A DNA stretch of 47,523 nt from JAWXUU01 sp044426085. GTDB lineage: Bacteria; Bacillota; Clostridia; Christensenellales; CAMQZB01. How positions within the stretch are numbered: position 1 is the stretch's first letter; each line of letters starts with the position of its first letter. The notes beneath the pieces are model-generated. The model did not search any database, had not been told where the DNA came from, and saw only the letters and a list, made by a program, of their open reading frames with translations. Shown piece after piece: positions 41,435 through 47,523 of the stretch. A program made the translations under genes and the position numbers. The stretch spans positions 1-47,523 of the forward strand of contig JAWXUU010000014.1 of assembly GCA_044426085.1 (NCBI GenBank), written 5' to 3'.

Positions 41435-42679
41435 CTAATCCTCCAAACTTCTCTTCGCCAACTTCTTCATGCCCACTTGGCAGGCGAGCGAGCCTAGGGG
41501 GAAAACTGCTACTGCGACTAAGGATATTCGCATTGCGGCTTGGACTTCTGTGATTTGGTATGCGTTCATGAGCCACTCGGTTGCGGGGATATTTGCACCT
41601 GCATCGATGATTACGCCCATGAAATACGGTGCAACGGAAGCGCCAAAATCGCCAAAAACCGCGCACATAGCCATAAGCCACGCACCGCATTTTGCATGCT
41701 TGATTGAAACTAGTGTCATAATCCCCGGCCACAGGCATGAAACAGCAAGCCCTGTGAGTGCACAAAACGCAACGACCATGACTGTGCTTTTTGCAAGCCC
41801 CGCCATCACATACGTCACAAACGCAAGGGCGCTCATTGCTATCATAGCGTTTGATAAATCAATTTTATCGCCCGCCTTGCCGATAATTATTCTGCCGACA
41901 CCCATGCAAACGGCAAAACCTGCAACGCCGAGAATATCGCCAGTGGTTTTGTTGAGCCCCATACCGCTTTCCAAAAAGCTTGAAGAAAATTGGCTTATTG
42001 CGATTTCTCCGCCCGCGCCAAAAAACATGCCTAGAAGTGCGACAATGACGTATGGCGAAAGTAGGACTTTTTTGGAAAACCCTTCCTTTTCACGTTCCTT
42101 TGATACGTTTGGGAATTTTGCTTTAGCAAAAAAGCAAAGTGAAATTATTGGCGCAACAATCCAAAACATCGCGATAAAATTCCAATATGCACCGCCAAAA
42201 ACCGCAATCATAAGCGTTGTGACAAGCACGACCGCCACAGTGCCCCAACAGAAAAATGAATGCAAAAGCCCCATGGCGCTTGATTTGTTTTCTTGATTTA
42301 TAACGGCGATAAGTGGCGACAGTGTGATTTCCAAAAGCCCCGAAGAGAATGCAAAAATGCCCGTGCCGATATAAAGACCCACCAAGATGTTATCAAACAA
42401 ATAAGGCGAAAGCCCAAACACCAAAAGCCCCACCGCCGTTAAAGAAATGGCTGGGAAAATCATCTTTTTATATCCAACTTTATCAATCACACCAGAAAAA
42501 CTAATGTCTGCCGTCATCTGCATCAAAAAGTTCACCATGACAAGCGTGCCAAGGTCGACATATGTCAACCCATAAATATCCATAATACAAATAAATATAA
42601 CAGGGGTAAGATTGCAAACTATCGCCTGCATAAATATCCCCGAAAATGCCCCAAGCGTTGTCGCTTTATATGTTTTCAT
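41435..42679 (-). CDS. Major facilitator superfamily transporter
   Basis: A 414-residue membrane protein with 12 predicted helices in two halves. The A-loop-like stretch FSGVIDKVGYKKM follows helix 2 and GRIIIGKAGDKID the second-half equivalent. FucP-like sugar permeases and other MFS clades share this form; substrate not assignable. GAGG five bases before the start. Transcribed alone, with repeat elements on both sides. Confidence 0.88.
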   Translation of the reverse strand: MKTYKATTLGAFSGIFMQAIVCNLTPVIFICIMDIYGLTYVDLGTLVMVNFLMQMTADISFSGVIDKVGYKKMIFPAISLTAVGLLVFGLSPYLFDNILVGLYIGTGIFAFSSGLLEITLSPLIAVINQENKSSAMGLLHSFFCWGTVAVVLVTTLMIAVFGGAYWNFIAMFWIVAPIISLCFFAKAKFPNVSKEREKEGFSKKVLLSPYVIVALLGMFFGAGGEIAISQFSSSFLESGMGLNKTTGDILGVAGFAVCMGVGRIIIGKAGDKIDLSNAMIAMSALAFVTYVMAGLAKSTVMVVAFCALTGLAVSCLWPGIMTLVSIKHAKCGAWLMAMCAVFGDFGASVAPYFMGVIIDAGANIPATEWLMNAYQITEVQAAMRISLVAVAVFPLGSLACQVGMKKLAKRSLED

Positions 42680-42729
42680 TTAAACCTCGTGTTTTTTTGC
42701 CCATTTTGAGCTTTTGTTTATCGAAGGGT

Positions 42730-42738
42730 ATTATAGCA
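42730..42738 (-). promoter_or_regulatory. MFS gene promoter (extended -10)
   Basis: Minus-strand TGCTATAAT, an extended -10, about 50 bp before the start. No good -35. Confidence 0.6.
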
Positions 42739-42777
42739 TGAATTATTAAAAATATATAGCGTTTTTGTGGGCAAAAA

Positions 42778-43006
42778 AAATTAAAAATTGAAAACAGGCT
42801 TCGCTCTGCGAGCTCGATGAAAATTAAAAATTGTGGTAATGCACTCGCGTTGCTCGTGCTTTCAATATATAAATATTGGGGAAAATTCCGCTTTTTTTAA
42901 TATTGAAAGAATTCCACACAATAGAAAAACGAAGTTTTTCATTGCTTCAAAATACTTGGTGGCGAAGCCACACCTTTTACGTGACATAACTTATACTAAT
43001 GTGGCA
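42778..43006. repeat. Composite palindromic element, copy 8 (left arm plus degenerate remainder)
   Basis: Left arm (42778-42866) is standard: heptamers, GCTTCGCTCTGCGAGC module, TTGTGGTAAT and GCACTCGCGTTGCTCGTGC. After it come CTTTCAATAT...ATATTGAAAG (42859-42908), the hairpins GAAAAAC-GAA-GTTTTTC and GGTGGC-GAA-GCCACACC, and CCTTTTAC, possibly a decayed right arm. Confidence 0.75.
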
Positions 43007-43116
43007 GTCACGAGTGAGGATTTTTCGGAATTTTTGCCACGAAGGCGGGTGCAGGCTATATTGGCATATGCCAATCCCGCATTTGGGGCAAAAAACCGAA
43101 AAAGACCTCTCGTGAC
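43007..43116. other. 110-bp structured imperfect inverted repeat
   Basis: Nested pairing: GTCACGAG...CTCGTGAC at the ends, then TTTTTCGG/CCGAAAAA, TTTTTGCC/GGCAAAAA and GCGGG/CCCGC. A perfect 16-bp palindrome ATTGGCATATGCCAAT (43060-43075) sits at the apex. Its GC-rich stems contrast with the surrounding AT-rich DNA. Could be a structured RNA, a recombination site or another mobile palindrome; it matches nothing I can name. Confidence 0.7.
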
Positions 43117-43121
43117 GGGGC

Positions 43122-43191
43122 GAACAAATAATTGCAAAAAAAAAAGGGAAGCACATCAGTGCTTCCCTTTTTTTTTTGCAATTATTTGTTC
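43122..43191 (-). terminator. pckG terminator inside a perfect 33-bp palindrome
   Basis: Arms of 33 bp, identical in inverse, around ATCA. The core GGGAAGCAC/GTGCTTCCC is flanked by ten A and ten T residues, an ideal intrinsic terminator. The outer part of the right arm contains the last pckG codons and the stop, and these are mirrored on the left. Confidence 0.95.
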
Positions 43192-44942
43192 AAGTTAGAT
43201 TTTAGGATTGATAGTTGTTCAGTAAGTTCAGCTGGCAATTTGTCTCCGAATTTTTTGAAGAATTCTTCGATACCATCTGCTTCTTTTTTCCAAAGTTCAA
43301 CGTCTGCAGTCAAAAGATCAGCGATTGTTTCTTCAGAAAGGCCAAGACCTTCGAAGTTGATTTGATCAGCTGATGGAATCATACCGATTGCAGATTCGTT
43401 TGCTTCAGCTTCGCCGTGAGCTCTTTTGATAATCCAATCAAGAACTCTCATGTTGTCGCCGAATCCTGGCCACATGAAGTTGCCTTCATCGTCAAGACGG
43501 AACCAGTTTACATTGAAGATTTTTGGAGCATTTTCGCCAAGTTTTTCGCCCATTTCAATCCAATGTTTGAAATAGTCGCCCATGTGGTATCCACAGAATG
43601 GAAGCATAGCCATTGGGTCACGACGAACAACGCCGACAGCACCAGCAGCAGCAGCTGTTGTTTCTGACGCAACTGTTGCACCGATGAATACACCGTGGTT
43701 CCAATCTCTTGCTTGGTATACAAGTGGAACTGCTTTTGGTCTTCTTCCGCCGAACACGATTGCTGAAACTGGAACACCCATTGGGTTTTCAAATTCAGGA
43801 GAGATGCATGGGCAGTTGATTGCTGGTGAAGTGAAACGACTGTTTGGATGAGCACCTTTCACATCTGATGATGTATCCCAAGGATTGCCTTTCCAATCGT
43901 TGCAACCTTGTGGTGGATTTTTATCAAGACCTTCCCACCAAACTGTTCCGTCAGCTTCGTTATAGACAACGTTTGTGAAGATTGTGCCTTTTTGAGTTGA
44001 CGCAAGAGCGTTAGGGTTTGATTTTGCGTTTGTTCCTGGAGCAACGCCGAAGAAACCATTTTCTGGGTTGATAGCATAAAGTTTGCCATCTTCGCCTTGA
44101 CGTAGCCAAGAGATATCATCGCCGACACACCAAACTTTGTAGCCATCTTTTTGATAACCTTCTGGTGGGATAAGCATTGCAAGGTTAGTTTTTCCACAAG
44201 CTGATGGGAAAGCAGCACAAACATATTTTGTTACGCCGTCTTTTTCGATTCCCAAGATGAGCATATGTTCTGCCATCCAGCCTTCTTGTTTACCTTGATA
44301 TGATGCAATTCTAAGAGCGAAACATTTCTTACCAAGAAGAACGTTTCCGCCGTAGCCTGAGTTTACAGACATAATTCTATTATCTTCTGGGAAGTGGCAA
44401 ATCCATCTGTTTTCAGCATCAAGTTGTGCTTTAGAGTGAAGACCCAAAACCACATCTTCTGAGTTTCCAAGTACGTCCCAAACTGATGTTCCAACACGTG
44501 TCATGATAAGCATGTTCAAAACAACGTAGATTGAATCTGTAAGTTCAACACCAACTTTAGAGAATTTAGAACCAACTGCACCCATTGAATATGGGATAAC
44601 ATACATTGTTCTGCCTTTCATAGAACCTTTGAAAAGTTCATTAAGCATTGCGTAGCATTCTGCTGGTGCTTTCCAGTGGTTTGTTGGGCCAGCATCTTCT
44701 TCTTTGCTTGTGCAAATCAAAGTTCTGTCTTCAACACGAGCTACGTCGTTTTCTGCTGTTCTGTGATACAAACAGCCTGGAAGTTTTTCTTCGTTTAGCG
44801 CGAATACTTCACCTGTTGCCAAAGCTTCTTTTGTGAGCTCAGCTTTTTGCTCGTCACTGCCGTCAATCCAAACAATATTATCTGGGTTGCAAAGAGCCGC
44901 TGACTCTTCAATAAACTGTAGTACTTTTTTGTTTTCAGTCAT
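43182..44942 (-). CDS. pckG: Phosphoenolpyruvate carboxykinase (GTP)
   Basis: A 586-residue enzyme interconverting oxaloacetate and PEP with GTP/GDP. The kinase loop FPSACGKTNLAMLIPP and VGDDISWLR are diagnostic of the GTP class, as is FGGRRPKAVPLVYQARDW. The start at 44942 (MTENKKVLQF) is chosen because GGAG lies nine bases upstream; an in-frame ATG at 44957 overlaps that site. In anaerobes the enzyme often fixes CO2 towards fumarate/succinate as well as serving gluconeogenesis. Single-gene transcript with strong promoter and terminator. Confidence 0.97.
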   Translation of the reverse strand: MTENKKVLQFIEESAALCNPDNIVWIDGSDEQKAELTKEALATGEVFALNEEKLPGCLYHRTAENDVARVEDRTLICTSKEEDAGPTNHWKAPAECYAMLNELFKGSMKGRTMYVIPYSMGAVGSKFSKVGVELTDSIYVVLNMLIMTRVGTSVWDVLGNSEDVVLGLHSKAQLDAENRWICHFPEDNRIMSVNSGYGGNVLLGKKCFALRIASYQGKQEGWMAEHMLILGIEKDGVTKYVCAAFPSACGKTNLAMLIPPEGYQKDGYKVWCVGDDISWLRQGEDGKLYAINPENGFFGVAPGTNAKSNPNALASTQKGTIFTNVVYNEADGTVWWEGLDKNPPQGCNDWKGNPWDTSSDVKGAHPNSRFTSPAINCPCISPEFENPMGVPVSAIVFGGRRPKAVPLVYQARDWNHGVFIGATVASETTAAAAGAVGVVRRDPMAMLPFCGYHMGDYFKHWIEMGEKLGENAPKIFNVNWFRLDDEGNFMWPGFGDNMRVLDWIIKRAHGEAEANESAIGMIPSADQINFEGLGLSEETIADLLTADVELWKKEADGIEEFFKKFGDKLPAELTEQLSILKSNLNK

Positions 44943-45019
44943 TTTGTTACACTCCATATTTTTATTTTTTAATTTCCCAAAATTTATCATTCATTAAAAC
45001 AACAAATTTCCCTATCTTG

Positions 45020-45048
45020 ATTTTACTCCAAACGCAACTGTTTGTCAA
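45020..45048 (-). promoter_or_regulatory. pckG promoter
   Basis: Minus-strand TTGACA (45043-45048), 17-bp spacer, TAAAAT (45020-45025). Confidence 0.85.
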
Positions 45049-45253
45049 TTATTTCACATGGAATTTGGAAAATTATTGTAGCAATGACGTAATATTGCCG
45101 TTTTTTTCAAGATTTTGCAGATTTTTTATGCAAAATCTTAGTATGTATATTACGAAAATTCATGCATTTTGCTTGAAAAATACTGCAAAATACCACAAAA
45201 TACCACAAAAAACACACCAAGTTATCATTTGCCACAAATTAATCACTAATTTA
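45049..45253. other. AT-rich intergenic stretch without a gene
   Basis: Between the pckG promoter and the esterase 3' end. Contains a CAAGATTTTGCA...TGCAAAATCTTA inverted repeat (about 45108-45141), a tandem AAATACCACA pair (about 45187-45207), and no convincing ORF or terminator. Confidence 0.5.
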
Positions 45254-46177
45254 TCACTGCAAGCTTTTCAGGTATTCACCCAATTCGCAAAGGCATTCTT
45301 TTGCCATCGCGGTTGTGAACATGATTGGGAAAACGTGGAAACCGCCCTTGCCTTTTCCAACGTAGATTTTGAATTGTTTGCCTTCTTTTGCAAGTGCGAA
45401 AACGAGTTCTTCCGATTGCTTTTTAAGCTTATCGTTTTCACCCATAACAATAAAGCATGGCGGAAAATCTTTGGGAAAGTTCAAAGGTGATTCCAGAAAA
45501 CTTCGCTCGCTTTTCAAAAACGGTTTGATTTTGCCACCGTATGCCCACAGATATTTTTTCATGAACATAAACTTGCAAGACAGCACTGTTCTGAAATCAA
45601 ACACGCCACAAATTGGGGCAACACCCACAATTTTATATTGGTTTTCAAAGTTATAATTCACCAATTTTGCAAGGTTGCTATTGTTTTTATAAACCGACGC
45701 AAGCGTTGCAAGGTGACCGCCAGCACTGTCGCCACAAAAAAACACACCGCCACTTTCAAAGCCGTATTCGTTTGATTTTGATATTGCAAAATCGGTACAT
45801 GAATATATTTCGCGAATTTGCTGAAACCTTTCCGCTTCGGGGCAAAGGGTGTAGTTCATGCTGACAACAAAAAAGCCCTGCTCTGCAAAAACCGACAGCA
45901 TGCCACGTCTGGCTTCTTTGCTTCCAACGGTCCAACCGCCACCGTGGATATATATCATCAGCGGTTTATTTTTCACGCCGTCTTCACAATATATGAAGTC
46001 GCAATCGTGAAAAGAATCGGAATCGCCCAAATAGTTAAATTCTTTTATTTCGACATTTTCCGCAATCATTGGTCGCAAAATCCGCTCGCCCGCTTCTTCG
46101 CCAAGCTTTGTTCGCATGCGAATTCCCACAACTTTTTTCACTTTTAAATATTTGGCTGTGTCGCTATCTCTTTTCAT
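45254..46177 (-). CDS. Alpha/beta-hydrolase esterase (HSL/Aes-like)
   Basis: A 307-residue hydrolase. IYIHGGGW gives the HGGG oxyanion hole, CGDSAGGHL the nucleophile Ser, GENDKL the likely acid and GGFHVFP the catalytic His. The start at 46177 is preferred because GGAG lies five bases upstream; the ATG at 46195 has no ribosome site. No signal peptide. Probably acts on short-chain acyl or acetyl esters of sugars or xenobiotics; substrate unknown. Confidence 0.9.
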   Translation of the reverse strand: MKRDSDTAKYLKVKKVVGIRMRTKLGEEAGERILRPMIAENVEIKEFNYLGDSDSFHDCDFIYCEDGVKNKPLMIYIHGGGWTVGSKEARRGMLSVFAEQGFFVVSMNYTLCPEAERFQQIREIYSCTDFAISKSNEYGFESGGVFFCGDSAGGHLATLASVYKNNSNLAKLVNYNFENQYKIVGVAPICGVFDFRTVLSCKFMFMKKYLWAYGGKIKPFLKSERSFLESPLNFPKDFPPCFIVMGENDKLKKQSEELVFALAKEGKQFKIYVGKGKGGFHVFPIMFTTAMAKECLCELGEYLKSLQ

Positions 46178-46247
46178 TCTCACTCCAAAATCCATTTGAT
46201 TTTATTCGATTTTTATTTTATTATAGGCATATTCAAACCGCGAAATC

Positions 46248-46276
46248 TTGACAAATAAATTTTTTTATTTTATAAT
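46248..46276 (+). promoter_or_regulatory. degV promoter
   Basis: Consensus TTGACA (46248-46253), 17-bp spacer, consensus TATAAT (46271-46276). The strongest promoter in the window by match. Confidence 0.88.
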
Positions 46277-46315
46277 TGTAATATTATTGTATATTAATAT
46301 GAATTATATTACAAT
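46275..46315. promoter_or_regulatory. Inverted repeat downstream of the degV -10
   Basis: Perfect arms ATTGTAATAT and ATATTACAAT, 21 bp apart, over the start site. Spacing suits two repressor sites or a leader hairpin. A further AGCACA/TGTGCT hairpin lies at about 46329-46348. Confidence 0.5.
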
Positions 46316-46377
46316 TACACATCAATAATAGCACATTTTATTTGTGCTGTCAAAAAAAAGAAAAATAGGAGCAAATT

Positions 46378-47256
46378 ATGAGTTTTATTTACATAACAGA
46401 CTGCGGTGCGGATCTAAATCCAAAATATTTCACCGAGCGTGACCTTGCACAACCAATTCCACTTGAATACACAATCGAAGACAAAACTTCTGATTATATC
46501 CCCGTTGAAGATAAAGAATACACTGCTTATTATGACAACATGAGAAACGGTGCAACACCAAAAACAAACATGATAAATCCAACAAAGTTGAAAGAACGCT
46601 TTGCAACTTACCTTTCTGAAGGTAAGGACGTTTTATATCTCACACTTTCTTCTGGTGTTTCAGGAACTTATTCTGGCGCTTCTATTGCGGGAAGAGAACT
46701 TGAAGAAGAATTTCCAGGAAGAAAAGTTATCGTTATTGATTCACTTTGCGCTTCTCGCGGAATGGGTCTTTTGTTCAACCTTGGATATGAAGAAATGAAA
46801 AAAGGCGCTTCAATTGAAGAAGTTGCTAAATTTTTGGAAGATAACAGATTGAAACTTGTTCACGATTTCACCGTTGACGACCTTGTTTATCTTCAACGCG
46901 GTGGAAGAGTTTCCAAAGCGGCGGCTTTTGCAGCAAAAACACTTGATTTGAAACCTGTTATGCACGTTGATAACGAAGGCAAGCTTGTTGCATATAAGAA
47001 AGTTCGCGGAAGAAAGAAAGCCATTAAAGCAATGGTGGAAAACATCACAAAACAATCTGTCGGCAAAACTGACGCACTCGGATATATCTGTCACGGCGAT
47101 TGCATTAAGGAAGCGGAAATGGCAAAAGAATTGATGATGGCAACAGGAATTTTCAAAGATGTTGTTATCGACTTTTGCGGAGTCGTTATCGGCTCACATT
47201 CCGGCCCAGGAACACTAGCACTTTTCGTACTAGGACAAAACAGAGAAGTTGAGTAG
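46378..47256 (+). CDS. DegV-family fatty-acid-binding protein (FakB-like)
   Basis: A 292-residue two-domain protein. The DegV landmarks TLSSGVSGTYSGA (about 87-99) and GSHSGPGTLALF near the C-terminus contact the fatty-acid carboxylate in the family. DegV/FakB proteins present exogenous fatty acids to the kinase FakA for phosphorylation; no fakA is in the window. AGGAG six bases upstream supports the start. One of the few plus-strand genes, diverging from the esterase and followed by repeat copy 9. Confidence 0.92.
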   Translation: MSFIYITDCGADLNPKYFTERDLAQPIPLEYTIEDKTSDYIPVEDKEYTAYYDNMRNGATPKTNMINPTKLKERFATYLSEGKDVLYLTLSSGVSGTYSGASIAGRELEEEFPGRKVIVIDSLCASRGMGLLFNLGYEEMKKGASIEEVAKFLEDNRLKLVHDFTVDDLVYLQRGGRVSKAAAFAAKTLDLKPVMHVDNEGKLVAYKKVRGRKKAIKAMVENITKQSVGKTDALGYICHGDCIKEAEMAKELMMATGIFKDVVIDFCGVVIGSHSGPGTLALFVLGQNREVE

Positions 47257-47286
47257 GTTGAGTTTGGTTGAGTGGAGCGAGGGTGA

Positions 47287-47400
47287 GTGGATGCGAATTT
47301 CTGCACCACTTAAATAATTAAAAATTAAAAATTAAAAATTAAAAATTGTGGTAAGGCACGAGAGCAAAGCTCTCTGTGCATTCAATTATTAGAAAATATT
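47287..47400. repeat. Composite palindromic element, copy 9 (left arm only)
   Basis: Outer end TGGATGCGAATTTCTGCACC, five ATTAAAA heptamers, TTGTGGTAAG, the hairpin GCACGAGAGC-AAA-GCTCTCTGTGC and ATTCAATTATT. The interior is then taken by an IS-like end, so the right arm is not in the window. Confidence 0.85.
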
Positions 47401-47402
47401 AT

Positions 47403-47523
47403 GGGGCTGTATCAAAAGTAAAAAAATGATACAGCCTACTTTCATGTGTTTTCTCGGAGAGGAAACACATGAAATCAACAAACTGGGCATGCTAACGCCC
47501 AAAACTCTTTCATTTCGTTGGGG
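47403..47523 (+). mobile_element. Outward-facing end of an IS-like element (right window edge)
   Basis: Begins GGGGCTGTATCAAAAGT, identical to the inverted end at 100-116. GGCTGTATCA (47405-47414) pairs with TGATACAGCC (47427-47436). Next is a 15-bp stem (47441-47473) whose strand holds a GGAGAGG ribosome site and the ATG of an eight-codon ORF (47469-47495, MKSTNWAC). Hiding a start site in a terminal stem is a known IS device against read-through expression. Window ends before any transposase. Confidence 0.45.

Noticed and set aside
41469..42296. 275-codon plus-strand ORF
   Set aside because: Antisense shadow of the MFS gene; composition follows the complementary hydrophobic codons and there is no ribosome site.
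43007..43116. Integron attC site
   Set aside because: No GTTRRRY/RYYYAAC core sites and no integrase in the window.
42833..43198. 121-codon plus-strand ORF
   Set aside because: Starts in element copy 8, crosses the structured inverted repeat and ends in the pckG terminator; explained by the palindromes.

Overview
The window looks like chromosome from an AT-rich anaerobic Clostridia-type Firmicute, probably host-associated. The sequence basis is: AGGAGG-type ribosome sites on nearly every gene, sigma-A promoters (TTGACA-17-TATAAT), the IspH/ribosomal protein S1 fusion known from Clostridia, the cmk-plsC-ispH/rpsA order, GTP-type PEP carboxykinase, a TRAP/KduI/KduD uronate locus, and many lipoproteins. 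No tRNA, rRNA, phage or CRISPR was seen. Almost all genes lie on the minus strand; only gntR, araC, one low-complexity ORF and degV are on the plus strand.

Layout. 0.1-8.8 kb: a sugar-acid (uronate-type) locus with an EamA transporter, kduD, kduI, an HpaI-type aldolase, a DctPQM TRAP transporter, and GntR and AraC regulators. Three of its promoters share an ACTTGTATA-containing operator over the -10/start region. 9.1-20.4 kb: housekeeping genes (HAD phosphatase, gltBD glutamate synthase with a leader, YlmH-like S4 protein, M29 aminopeptidase, GT2, GNAT). 20.4-25.6 kb: a frameshifted remnant of an M3 oligoendopeptidase, then lysS, greA, a DUF362 ferredoxin-like protein and an aminotransferase. 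25.7-34.9 kb: a cell-surface island with two very large unrecognised lipoproteins, a DUF5050-type beta-propeller lipoprotein, a zinc-ribbon protein with an acidic tail, and two low-complexity proteins. 35.3-40.9 kb: ispH/rpsA, plsC, cmk, baiN-like oxidoreductase and surE. 41.4-47.3 kb: an MFS transporter, pckG, an esterase and degV.

The most unusual content is intergenic. Nine copies, whole or partial, of a composite palindromic element sit at gene 3' ends. Each arm carries AT-rich heptamer repeats, a GCTTCGCTCTGCGAGC hairpin module, a TTGTGGTAAG core and a GCAC...GTGC hairpin; several interiors hold an intrinsic terminator. One copy supplies the last 13 residues and stop codon of a transporter. 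Separately, four genes end inside small-loop palindromes that include their own stop codon, the largest having perfect 33-bp arms at pckG. A 110-bp structured inverted repeat lies next to pckG. Both window edges show the same 17-bp IS-like terminus pointing outwards, inside copies of the palindromic element, which suggests that an assembly or the window breaks at mobile repeats.

Functionally, the TRAP system would import a uronate-type acid; KduI and KduD would convert it to 2-keto-3-deoxygluconate, and the aldolase would cleave this or a related keto-acid. All functional statements come from reading motifs by eye; no database search was run.
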